From Anaerolineales bacterium UBA3940 (GTDB taxonomy: Bacteria; Chloroflexota; Anaerolineae; Aggregatilineales; UBA3940): a stretch of DNA of 10,351 nucleotides. Shown one piece after another: positions 1 to 8,139 of this stretch. The position numbers were made by a program, and so were the translations under genes. Location of the stretch: the NCBI GenBank assembly GCA_002385675.1, contig DGDY01000278.1, positions 1 to 10,351 of the forward strand, in the 5' to 3' direction. Within the stretch, counting starts at the first letter, position 1. The number at the start of each line of letters is the position of its first letter. The notes beneath the pieces are model-generated. The model ran no database searches. It was not told the DNA's origin and saw nothing but the letters and a program-made list of their open reading frames with translations.

Positions 1-1
1 A

Positions 2-20
2 AGATGTGTATAAGAGACAG
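2..20. other. Nextera (Tn5 mosaic-end) adapter left at contig edge
   Basis: Bases 2-20 read AGATGTGTATAAGAGACAG, which is exactly the 19-base Tn5 mosaic end used in Illumina Nextera libraries. It is not genomic sequence. True genome sequence probably begins at base 21. Read on the minus strand in the PBP frame it adds the peptide PVSYTHL, a known mark of untrimmed Nextera adapter in predicted proteins. Read forward it gives the equally artificial starts MCIRDR and MYKRQ. Confidence 0.97.
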
Positions 21-1662
21 GCGCCAGCCCGTACTGCGCCGGGTCCATCGCCAGGCTCTCAATGCCGAACCGCCGCGCAATCTCCAGCAGGCTTTCCACG
101 CCGATCTCGCTCAGAAGCTCCACCGCCGGGATGTTGTAGGAGTTCGCCAGCGCGTCACGCAGGCGCACCGGCCCGTGGAAGCGGCCATCGTAGTTGCGCG
201 GCTCGTACTGGCCGGTCGGGGTGGTGTACGCCATCGGCACATCCCAGATCACGTCGGCGGCGGTCCAGCCGCGCTCGAAGGCGGCAGCATACGTGAGCGG
301 CTTGATCGTGCTGCCCGGCTGGTGCAGCGAGAGGATGTTGTTCACCTGGCCGTCGATGGCCTCGTTCTCATAGTCCACGCTGCCGACCATCGCCAGCACC
401 TCGCCAGTGACCGGGTGCATGGCGACGAGGGCGGCGTTGGTCATGTTGTACTCGGGGCCGTTCTCCGCGATGTGCTCGGCGACGATGCGCTCCGCGAGCG
501 CCTGCATGTCCATGTCGATCGTCGTGGTGACGATCAGCCCGCCCCGCGCGATCATGTCCGGGTCGATGCCGGGCAGTTCGGCGAGCTGGCGGCGCACCTC
601 GACGGTAAAGTGCGGGGCCTCCAGCGAGATGTTCGGGCTGGCGAGGTCGCTCACCGAGAGCGGCGGCTGGTTAAACGCCTCGTCGGCCTCCTCCAGTGAC
701 AGATAGCCGTGCCGCACCATCAGGTCGAGCACCTGCCGCTGGCGGGCCTTCGCCGCGCTGAAGTTGTTGTACGGGTCGTACGTCGCCGGGGACTGCGGCA
801 GCCCCGCGAGGAAGCTCGCCTCGGCGAGCGTGAGTTCGCTCGCAGACTTGTCGAAGTAGACGTTTGCCGCCTCCTCGATGCCGTAGGCGAGGTTGCCGTA
901 GTAGACCTCGTTCAGGTACAGCTCGAGGATTTCGTCCTTCTCGTATTTCTGCGTCATCACCCAGGCGAGCGCGACTTCCTTCAGCTTGCGCCGCAGGGTC
1001 TGCTCGGTGCGCTCCTCGTAGTCGAACACGATCTGGCGCACAAGCTGCTGTGTGATGGTGCTGCCGCCGGAGACAATCTCGCCTTCCTGATACCACTGCC
1101 AGGCCGCCCGCATGATAGAAGGCGGGTCGAAGCCGGGGTTCTCGTAGAAGGAGTCGTCCTCGGTGGCGATGGTGGCGAGACGCAGTTTGATCGGGATGCG
1201 GTCGAGCGGCACTTCCGTGCGCCGCCCCTCGTTGAACACCTCGTATAGCAGGACTTCATGGTTGCGGTCGTAGATGCGCGTTGTCTCGAAGTCCTCGACG
1301 CCCTCCATCGAGTCCAGCTTGGCGAGGTCTTCGCTGAGTTCGGCGGCAAGCGAGTTGTACCACACCACCCCGGCGATCAATCCCGCGCCGAGCAGGGCGG
1401 CGAGGATCATCGCCAGGCCCGCGCAGCCGATCTTCGTGCCGGTCCATAGCACCGACCAGAACGTAGAGCGGCGCTTCTTGCGGCGGCGGCGCGGGCGCGG
1501 CGGCGGGGGCGGCCCGTATTGATAAGCCGGGTAGTCCGCCCAGTCCCGCCGCGGGAAGTCCTGCGTCGGCTGCTCATCCGCTGGCACCGGCACGTTTTCC
1601 TGCGTGGGCTCCTCTTGGGCCTCGGGGGCGGTCAGTGGGTTCTGCGTGGGTCCTTCACTCAT
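21..1662 (-). CDS. Class A penicillin-binding protein (PBP1A-like transglycosylase/transpeptidase), 3' end missing
   Basis: A bifunctional cell-wall enzyme that polymerises lipid II into glycan strands and cross-links the stem peptides outside the membrane. About 547 residues are visible. Residues 1-65 are a cytoplasmic, proline-rich tail ending in a basic cluster (PRPRRRRKKRR, 55-65), followed by one membrane anchor at about 79-101. The GT51 glycosyltransferase domain shows EDDSF (168-172, E168 the likely catalytic Glu), GGSTITQQ (199-206), RRKLKE (224-229) and EILELYLNEVYYG (from 244). The transpeptidase domain shows STIK (S451 nucleophile, K454) and SYN (508-510). The third motif, KTG, is absent because the contig ends, so this is truncation and not decay. 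The ATG at 1662 has a weak upstream AGGT as ribosome site. The gene is transcribed divergently from ftsH. An exact paralogue name (PBP1A, 1B or 2C) cannot be fixed from this part. Confidence 0.95.
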
Positions 1663-1666
1663 CGAT

Positions 1667-1723
1667 CGTACCTGTCCGATAAATAATAGCTCGGGCACCT
1701 GCTTATGATAGCCGTACCTGTCC
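1667..1723. repeat. Pair of 11-bp direct repeats CGTACCTGTCC
   Basis: CGTACCTGTCC occurs at 1667-1677 and again at 1713-1723, 46 bp apart start to start, in the leader or promoter zone of the PBP gene. The core GTACC also occurs in the inverted repeat at 1847-1864. An exact 11-mer twice in 57 bp is unlikely by chance, so a regulator site is possible. The first copy also carries the weak AGGT ribosome site of the PBP gene on the minus strand. No known regulator is recognised. Confidence 0.4.
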
Positions 1724-1784
1724 AGCGCGGTTGATTGTAACACGCCGCCAGATACGGGCACACTTTCGACGCGCCCCCCGCCTT

Positions 1785-1790
1785 TATAAT
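1785..1790 (+). promoter_or_regulatory. Consensus -10 box TATAAT, possible distal ftsH promoter
   Basis: TATAAT matches the sigma-70 -10 consensus exactly and stands in an AT-poor background. No good -35 hexamer lies 16-18 bp upstream; the best is cacttt at 1761-1766. If active it would start ftsH mRNA near 1797, leaving a leader of about 135 nt. The complementary strand reads TATAAA, so use by the PBP gene cannot be excluded. Confidence 0.35.
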
Positions 1791-1846
1791 GAAGACGCCG
1801 CCAGCCGCCCGACTTGTTCCCGTAGGTGAAAAGTCGCGTGATTGCC

Positions 1847-1864
1847 TGTACCGTTTGTGGTACA
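1847..1864. promoter_or_regulatory. Inverted repeat TGTACC-N6-GGTACA, candidate operator
   Basis: TGTACC (1847-1852) and GGTACA (1859-1864) form a perfect 6-bp inverted repeat around GTTTGT. Its right arm overlaps TACACT (1861-1866), a plausible -10 box for ftsH, with only a weak gtgatt at -35 (1838-1843). A dimeric repressor bound here would block that promoter. The size and spacing suit a helix-turn-helix dimer site; the regulator is unknown. Confidence 0.4.
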
Positions 1865-1899
1865 CTTTTTCAGAGAACAAATATCAGATTTACTCGTAA

Positions 1900-1918
1900 G
1901 CCGCAGTAGCCCTGCGGC
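1900..1918 (+). promoter_or_regulatory. Leader hairpin just before the ftsH ribosome site
   Basis: GCCGCAG (1900-1906) pairs perfectly with CTGCGGC (1912-1918) around the loop TAGCC. It ends three bases before GAGGG (1922-1926), the ribosome site of ftsH. It could protect the 5' end of the mRNA or tune initiation. It lacks a T run, so it is not a terminator. Its effect is inferred only. Confidence 0.45.
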
Positions 1919-1932
1919 ATTGAGGGTGTCTT

Positions 1933-3786
<1,854 letters not shown>

Positions 3787-3806
3787 CGGTAGAGGCGGAA
3801 CAGTAG

Positions 3807-3840
3807 AGCCGCGGGGGTGATCTTCCGCGGCTTTTTGCTT
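3807..3840 (+). terminator. Rho-independent terminator after ftsH
   Basis: AGCCGCGG (3807-3814) pairs with CCGCGGCT (3825-3832) around a 10-base loop, followed directly by a T-rich run (TTTTTGCTTTTT, 3832-3843). It lies 21 bases after the ftsH stop codon, so ftsH ends as a single-gene transcript here. Confidence 0.88.
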
Positions 3841-3848
3841 TTTGGGTG

Positions 3849-3931
3849 GAACCCCAACCTCCCCTTTGCAAGGGGGAGGTGTAAAGAAATCGCAGGGCGA
3901 TTTCTCGCTAGCAGTTGGCGCAGCCAACTGC
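3849..3931. repeat. Modular palindromic repeat, copy 1a (three hairpins)
   Basis: The copy starts with GAACCCC and holds three hairpins in a row. ACCTCCCC (3857-3864) pairs with GGGGAGGT (3873-3880). AGAAATCGC (3885-3893) pairs with GCGATTTCT (3897-3905). GCAGTTGGC (3911-3919) pairs with GCCAACTGC (3923-3931) around the triloop GCA. The last module recurs at 7850-7870 with two changes near the loop, and the C-run hairpin recurs at 10258-10277. This is a dispersed, probably non-coding element. Open frames across it look spurious. Confidence 0.75.
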
Positions 3932-3982
3932 ACGTTTAATCCTGTCGTATAGCTTGAGATGGCGCTGTGAAGCAGCGTCAGA

Positions 3983-4019
3983 GGGGAGTCAGGGCGGCGC
4001 AGCCGCCCTGCAACTCCCC
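3983..4019. repeat. Modular palindromic repeat, copy 1b (nested hairpin)
   Basis: CAGGGCGGC (3990-3998) pairs perfectly with GCCGCCCTG (4002-4010) around the triloop GCA. GGGGAGT (3983-3989) and ACTCCCC (4013-4019) extend the stem outside it. A CTCCCCCTTTGCAAGGG module follows at 4014-4030 and resembles the C-run hairpin of the other copies. Copies 1a and 1b are separated by about 50 bases with no clear structure. Confidence 0.65.
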
Positions 4020-4063
4020 CTTTGCAAGGGACGTAGAGAGATTGCGGGCGATCACTGGCAGAG

Positions 4064-4136
4064 GGGTGGAGGGCGGCGGCAGAGGAGAGCCGAAGCAGCG
4101 AATTGCCGCCTGCCACCCGGGTAATTCATTGCCCGG
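4064..4136. repeat. Imperfect inverted repeats before the DUF2085 promoter
   Basis: GGGTGG-AG-GGCGGC (4064-4077) pairs with GCCGCC-TG-CCACCC (4105-4118), with 12 of 14 positions matching, enclosing 27 bases. CCGGG (4117-4121) and CCCGG (4132-4136) form a further small stem. The sequence differs from the other repeat modules, so membership in the same family is uncertain. No gene is supported here. Confidence 0.45.
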
Positions 4137-4153
4137 CAGAGCCCTCCCTCTTC

Positions 4154-4183
4154 TTGCCGCCAACCGCACCGGGCAACTATAAT
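4154..4183 (+). promoter_or_regulatory. Promoter for the DUF2085-DUF4126-MFS operon
   Basis: TTGCCG (4154-4159) and a perfect TATAAT (4178-4183) are 18 bp apart. Transcription would start near 4190, giving a leader of about 50 nt. In the leader CCGCC (4221-4225) can pair with GGCGG (4229-4233). That G-rich arm is also the only weak ribosome-site candidate before the ATG at 4242, so the hairpin could limit translation. Confidence 0.65.
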
Positions 4184-4241
4184 CTGCCCGCAGCCTGAAA
4201 CTCGTACACCGAGCCTGCCGCCGCCAGTGGCGGTTTAATCT

Positions 4242-5102
4242 ATGTCTGATTTTGACACCCGGCATACCAACCTGACCTCCCACTCCGAAGCGCGCCCTGC
4301 GCCTGACAGCCGCCTGCTGTGGATCGCGGTTGTCGTGCTCGTCGTGGTACTCGCCGTCTGGCTGATGCTCACGCCGGACGGGCTGCTCGGCAAGGCGGAC
4401 GCTATCGGCTATGCCGTGTGCCACCGCATCGATGCGCGTTCGTTCCACTTGCCGGGCGGGCGGGCCGTGCCGCTGTGCGCACGCTGTTCCGGCACGTTCC
4501 TCGGCGTGATGGTCGGGCTGTTCGGGCCGGGCGTGCTGTTCGGGCGGCGGCGGGCGGCCGGCTTCCCGCCGCTGCCGATGATCGCGGTGATGCTGCTGGC
4601 GACGGCCTGGTGGGGCATCGACGGGGCGAACTCGTTTGCGCACCTGCTGCCCGGCGAGGGCATCCCGCGCCTGTGGGAGCCGACAAACTTCCTGCGGGTG
4701 ACGACCGGCATGTTTCACGGCATTACGATGGCCTCGCTCATCCTGCCGATCCTCAACTCGACGGTATGGGCGGATGCGACGAACGAGCCGACGCTCGACC
4801 GCTGGGGGCAGCTTGGCGTGCTGTACGGCATCGGCGCGGTGCTGATTGCAATGGTCTACAGCGAGTTGCCGGTCTTTCTGTACCCGCTCGCCTTTTTGAG
4901 CGCCGTTGGCGTCGTGGTGATCCTGTCCGCGACGATGACGGTGATTGTCACAACGCTGCTGGGCCGCGAGAACCGCGCCCGCACCGTCACCGAGGCGCTG
5001 CCGCTGTTCCTGCTCGCCGTCGCCGCGACGTTTGTGCTGATCGGTGGCATCGACGCGCTGCGATTCGCTATTTTTGGTTCGTGGGATGGCTTCAGCATTT
5101 AG
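4242..5102 (+). CDS. DUF2085 family membrane protein
   Basis: A polytopic membrane protein of unknown function. The 286 residues start with a short polar tail, then a first membrane helix (about 25-44). The DUF2085 signature follows: CHRIDARSF (60-68) and GRAVPLCARCSGTFLG (73-88), with C60, H61, C79 and C82 as likely paired or metal-binding residues, then WWGIDGANSF (123-132). Five or six further hydrophobic segments lie at about 83-101, 111-125, 155-171, 190-207, 211-240 and 251-271. The Cys/His set at a membrane boundary suggests a metal or redox site, but this is inference. The start has only a weak ribosome site. It is the first gene of an operon, 34 bp ahead of the DUF4126 gene. Confidence 0.88.
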   Translation: MSDFDTRHTNLTSHSEARPAPDSRLLWIAVVVLVVVLAVWLMLTPDGLLGKADAIGYAVCHRIDARSFHLPGGRAVPLCARCSGTFLGVMVGLFGPGVLFGRRRAAGFPPLPMIAVMLLATAWWGIDGANSFAHLLPGEGIPRLWEPTNFLRVTTGMFHGITMASLILPILNSTVWADATNEPTLDRWGQLGVLYGIGAVLIAMVYSELPVFLYPLAFLSAVGVVVILSATMTVIVTTLLGRENRARTVTEALPLFLLAVAATFVLIGGIDALRFAIFGSWDGFSI

Positions 5103-5136
5103 CGAAGCATGCTGATAACATGAGGAATCAGAAGAG

Positions 5137-5694
5137 ATGGTAGACGTTTTTTCCGCATTTGGGCTCTCGGCCAGCGCCGGGCTGAACGCATACCTGCCGC
5201 TCTTGATCGTGGCGGTTTGCACGCGCCTGGGCCTGTTCGAACTGAACCCGCCCTTTGACGTGATGGGTAGCTGGTGGGTGATCGGCACGCTGGCCGTGCT
5301 GACGCTCATCGAGGTACTGGTTGATAAAATTCCGGCGGTGGACACGGCCAACGACGTGATCAACACCGTGATCCGCCCGGCGGCGGGTGCGGTGCTGTTT
5401 GCCGCGAGCGCCAACGTCGTGACGGAACTCAGCCCCGTGCTGTCGCTCGTGCTGGGCCTGCTGGTTGCTGGCGGTGTCCATGCGGCCAAGACGATGGCAC
5501 GCCCGGCGGTGACGGTCACGACGGCGGGCCTCGGCAACCCGGTTGTGAGCACCATCGAGGACGTGCTGTCAGCCGTGACCGCGTTGCTGGCCGTGCTCCT
5601 GCCCTGGCTGGCGGCGATCATCGCGCTGACCGGCATCGTCATGTTCCTGCGCTGGCGCATCCGCCGCGCCGAGCGCCGGGCCGCGGCCCACTAG
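5137..5694 (+). CDS. DUF4126 family membrane protein
   Basis: A small membrane protein of unknown function, 185 residues, with a length normal for the family. Family-like motifs are SAGLNAYLPLL (13-23), IEVLVDKIPAVD (58-69), RPAAGA (80-85) and GNPVVSTIEDVLS (133-145). Hydrophobic segments at about 12-30, 46-62, 83-96, 100-116 and 144-171 indicate four or five membrane helices, followed by a basic cytoplasmic-type tail (RWRIRRAERR, 172-181). GAGGA (5122-5126) is a good ribosome site 10 bases before the ATG. It lies between the DUF2085 gene and the MFS gene (25 bp gap), so all three are probably co-transcribed. A transport or envelope role is only a guess from context. Confidence 0.88.
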   Translation: MVDVFSAFGLSASAGLNAYLPLLIVAVCTRLGLFELNPPFDVMGSWWVIGTLAVLTLIEVLVDKIPAVDTANDVINTVIRPAAGAVLFAASANVVTELSPVLSLVLGLLVAGGVHAAKTMARPAVTVTTAGLGNPVVSTIEDVLSAVTALLAVLLPWLAAIIALTGIVMFLRWRIRRAERRAAAH

Positions 5695-5719
5695 GTGAGG
5701 TCGATGCGGAGGGGAACCC

Positions 5720-7249
5720 ATGACAGCGTATGAGAACGATCTTGCCTCTCGCAAGTGGTGGGCGCTGCTCGGCATCGGCATGGGCATGCTGATGTCCACG
5801 CTGGACGCCAGCATTGTCAACGTGTCGCTGCCCACGCTCGTGCGGGCGCTCAACACCGACTTCGCCACCGTGCAGTGGGTGGTGCTGAGCTACCTGCTTG
5901 TCATCACGACGCTTATGCTGAGCGTGGCACGCCTCGGCGACATGCTCGGCAAGAAGAAGCTGTACAACATCGGCCTGGTCATCTTTACCATCGGCTCGCT
6001 GCTGTGCGGGCTTGCGCCGACGGTCGGCTGGCTGATCGCCTTTCGCGCGGTGCAGGGCGTCGGTGCGGTGATGCTGACGGCGCTTGGCACGGCCATCATC
6101 ACCGAGGTCTTCCCGCCGGAGGAGCGCGGGCGGGCGCTCGGCATCGGCGGCGGCATCGTGGCGGTCGGCATTGCACTCGGCCCGACGGTCGGCGGCCTGC
6201 TGATCGGCACCATCGGCTGGCGCTCGGTGTTCCTGGTCAACGTGCCGATTGGCATCCTCGCGGCCTTCATCGTGCACAGGGTCATCCCGACGCTGGCGCG
6301 TGACGAGGCGGCGAAGCGCTTCGACATCGTCGGGGCGGCGATCATGTTCGTGACGGTCGGCAGCTATGCGCTGGGCATGACGCTGGGGCAGGATATGGGC
6401 TTCAGCACGCCGCTCGTGCTCGGCCTGCTGGCGACGGCAGTCGTGGGGCTGCTCCTGTTTGTGCTCGTCGAGTCGCGCGTGCAGGACCCGATGATCGAGC
6501 TAGGCTTGTTTAAGAACGTGCTGTTCGGCGTGAACCTGCTGATGGGCCTGCTCGTGTTCGTGATGATCGGCGGGCAGTTCATCATCCCCTTCTACCTGGA
6601 ACTGGTGAAGGGCTACCCGACCGAGCAGGTCGGCCTGCTGATGGCCGTCTTCCCGGTGAGCATGGGGCTGGTCGCGCCGGCCTCCGGCGCGCTCTCCGAC
6701 CGCTTTGGCTCCCGTGTGATCAGCCTGATCGGGCTGGTCGTGATCGTGCTGGGCTGCCTCGCCCTGAGCACGCTGACCGTCGAGACGACCATGCTGGGCT
6801 ACATCCTGCGCATGGCCCCGCTCGGCATCGGCGTGGGGATGTTCAACTCACCGAACAACAGCGCCATCATGGGCACCGCGCCCAAACACCGGCTGGGTGT
6901 GGCCTCGGGCCTGCTGTCGCTCTCGCGCACACTGGGGCAGACGTCCGGCATTCCGCTGGCGGGCGCGGTGCTGACGACCATCGTCGTGGCGAACAGCGCG
7001 CTGTCTATCTCGGCGGACGTGACGACCGCGCCGCCGGAGGCGCTTGTCGCCGGTGTCACGGGCACGTTCCGGCTGGCGGCATTCATCATCGCCATCTCGA
7101 CCGCCCTCGCCGCGTTTGCGCTGTGGTTTGACCGCCAGCGCCAGCACGAGGCTATGGCGCAATCCGGTCGAACGGCGGCTTCTGCGCCGCAACTCGGGCC
7201 TGAAGCTCCTCCAGCGCAGCCAGCACCGCATCACGCACAGGATCGGTGA
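5720..7249 (+). CDS. DHA2-type MFS transporter (EmrB/QacA-like drug:H+ antiporter)
   Basis: A predicted 14-helix, proton-driven exporter of drugs or other hydrophobic compounds in the cytoplasmic membrane. The 509 residues show TLDASIVNVSLPTL (27-40) in TM1, motif A RLGDMLGKKK (71-80), motif B RAVQGVGAVML (109-119) and antiporter motif C GGIVAVGIALGPTVGG (144-159). NSPNNSAIMG (376-385) is typical of DHA2 members. GGAGG (5708-5712) lies 7 bases before the ATG. It is the last gene of the DUF2085-DUF4126 operon. Residues 478-509 are a polar Ala/Pro/Gln tail after the last helix, encoded entirely on the strand opposite the DUF402 coding end. The substrate cannot be told from sequence, and no TetR or MarR gene is adjacent. 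Confidence 0.93.
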   Translation: MTAYENDLASRKWWALLGIGMGMLMSTLDASIVNVSLPTLVRALNTDFATVQWVVLSYLLVITTLMLSVARLGDMLGKKKLYNIGLVIFTIGSLLCGLAPTVGWLIAFRAVQGVGAVMLTALGTAIITEVFPPEERGRALGIGGGIVAVGIALGPTVGGLLIGTIGWRSVFLVNVPIGILAAFIVHRVIPTLARDEAAKRFDIVGAAIMFVTVGSYALGMTLGQDMGFSTPLVLGLLATAVVGLLLFVLVESRVQDPMIELGLFKNVLFGVNLLMGLLVFVMIGGQFIIPFYLELVKGYPTEQVGLLMAVFPVSMGLVAPASGALSDRFGSRVISLIGLVVIVLGCLALSTLTVETTMLGYILRMAPLGIGVGMFNSPNNSAIMGTAPKHRLGVASGLLSLSRTLGQTSGIPLAGAVLTTIVVANSALSISADVTTAPPEALVAGVTGTFRLAAFIIAISTALAAFALWFDRQRQHEAMAQSGRTAASAPQLGPEAPPAQPAPHHAQDR

Positions 7250-7631
7250 TCGGCAGGGCGTCGAACTCGTCCTGGTCGAGCAGCAGCGTGCGCCCGTCGG
7301 GGTAGACGAACAGATCCAGCGCGAGGTCGTCTGCTGCGACACACCCGTTGGCGATGCTCGCCGGGCGGGAGAAGTTGCAGTACCAGCCCTTGATCGCGTC
7401 GTCCTCGGCGTCGTGGATCTGGAAGATGCTGTACCAGCGGTCGGTGTAGAACCACTCGACGAAGCGGTCGCCGCGCCGGAGGCGGGCATAGCCGAGGTCC
7501 ATGTCGTCGCGGTCAAAGAGCGCCTCTAGCTGCACGCAGGTGTCCGTCTGCTGAAGCACCCTGCCCTCATAACGCCACACCTCTTTGCCGGTGTGGTCGT
7601 TTTTTATCACCGTGATCTTCTGTGCTGCCAA
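7152..7631 (-). CDS. DUF402 family protein (possible nucleotide/organic phosphatase)
   Basis: A 159-residue soluble protein with the DUF402 fold. Characterised relatives include FomD and staphylococcal nucleoside di/triphosphatases, which use metal-bound Asp residues; activity here is inferred. Visible marks are WFYTDRWYSIFQI (60-72), KGWYCNFSRP (81-90), DDLALDLFVYPDG (101-113) and LLLDQDEFDAL (116-126). I chose the TTG at 7629-7631 because GGGAGG (7638-7643) lies 6 bases upstream and the protein then begins where the domain does. An ATG at 7790 would add 53 residues encoded partly by a hairpin region. A TATGAT at 7671-7676 is a possible -10 box. The 3' end overlaps the MFS gene by 98 bp on the opposite strand. 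Confidence 0.87.
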   Translation of the reverse strand: MAAQKITVIKNDHTGKEVWRYEGRVLQQTDTCVQLEALFDRDDMDLGYARLRRGDRFVEWFYTDRWYSIFQIHDAEDDAIKGWYCNFSRPASIANGCVAADDLALDLFVYPDGRTLLLDQDEFDALPITDPVRDAVLAALEELQARVAAQKPPFDRIAP

Positions 7632-7751
7632 ACCTTTCCTCCCGTTGCGGATGCGTGTCTGTTTTGGTGGATCATACCCGGTGCGGATGTTGAAGGGGTA
7701 ACCCGCCGGGCAGAGTGAGGCGAGGTCCCCGCTGCGAAATCTATATAGCCC

Positions 7752-7772
7752 GCCGCGACTGAACGTCGCGGC
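7752..7772. repeat. Perfect 8-bp hairpin in the 7632-7962 intergenic region
   Basis: GCCGCGAC (7752-7759) pairs with GTCGCGGC (7765-7772) around TGAAC. No T run follows on either strand, so it is not a classical terminator. It lies between the two divergent genes next to palindromic repeat copy 2 and may be part of the same dispersed material. Confidence 0.5.
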
Positions 7773-7792
7773 TCCGTTTCCACAGCCCAATC

Positions 7793-7884
7793 CACCCTCT
7801 CCCTCGAGGGAGAGGGGGCGTGCAGAAACGGCTCAGCCGTTTCTGCCTGGCAGTTAGCGAAGCCAACTGCACGGGGGTGAGGGG
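7793..7884. repeat. Modular palindromic repeat, copy 2 (three hairpins)
   Basis: A perfect 22-bp palindrome (7795-7816, centre CTCGAG) is followed by GCAGAAACGGC (7822-7832) pairing with GCCGTTTCTGC (7836-7846) around TCA, then GCAGTTAGC (7850-7858) pairing with GCCAACTGC (7862-7870) around GAA with one A-C mismatch. CACCC (7793-7797) and GGGTG (7875-7879) may close the whole unit. The last module matches 3911-3931 except at two positions. No coding frame here looks real. Confidence 0.78.
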
Positions 7885-7926
7885 GAAGAAAAACGCCCCG
7901 ATTAGCGGATATTTCCCGCCCTGACC

Positions 7927-7935
7927 TGTTAGAAT
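7927..7935 (+). promoter_or_regulatory. Extended -10 promoter for the CPXCG gene
   Basis: TGTTAGAAT contains a TG one base before TAGAAT (7930-7935), the extended -10 form that can work without a strong -35; none is seen. Transcription would start near 7942, about 20 bases before the GTG start codon of the CPXCG gene. Confidence 0.4.
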
Positions 7936-7962
7936 CATCATACTAAGGATGAGTATCAGGAA

Positions 7963-8139
7963 GTGGAGCACGCCTTTATCTGCCCCTACTGCTGGGAGCC
8001 GATCACGATGCTGCTGGACCTCTCTGTGCGGCGGCAGTCGTACGTCGAGGATTGTGAGGTCTGCTGCAACCCGATCGAGGTCAGTTACACCGTCGAGGAC
8101 GGTATGCTCGCGTCGTTTGAAGCGGAGAGACTCGAATGA
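7963..8139 (+). CDS. CPXCG motif-containing cysteine-rich protein
   Basis: A 58-residue protein of the small Cys-rich CPXCG family, whose function is unknown; the paired cysteines suggest a zinc site. CPYC (7-10) and CEVCC (31-35) give C-x2-C-x20-C-x2-C-C. The stretch DLSVRRQSYVEDCEVCCNPIEV (19-40) follows the family pattern of Q-x-YVEDC-x-VCC-x-P. The usual Gly after the first CPxC is Trp here (CPYCW). The frame is open from 7933 (after TAG at 7930-7932) and has no ATG; GTG at 7963 is the only usual start. AAGGA (7945-7949) is 13 bases away and AGGA (7958-7961) only one, so the ribosome site is poor and the start is less sure than the gene. Its stop overlaps the next gene's start in ATGA. 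Confidence 0.85.
   Translation: MEHAFICPYCWEPITMLLDLSVRRQSYVEDCEVCCNPIEVSYTVEDGMLASFEAERLE

Noticed and set aside
4..699. Long forward open frame of 231 codons beginning MCIRDR
   Set aside because: Its start comes from the Nextera adapter and it runs antisense to a PBP frame carrying all expected motifs.
3849..4136. CRISPR array or integron attC sites
   Set aside because: No regular direct repeats with unique spacers, no cas or integrase gene, and no attC core sites; the units are perfect or near-perfect palindromes with short loops.
3915..4182. Two small plus-strand frames in the repeat cluster (3915-4124 and 3967-4182)
   Set aside because: They translate hairpin repeats, lack ribosome sites and have no family pattern.
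3978..5660. 560-codon minus-strand open frame over the DUF2085 and DUF4126 genes
   Set aside because: Ser/Thr/Arg/His-rich with no recognisable domain, and it crosses repeats and two opposite-strand family proteins. A shadow frame.
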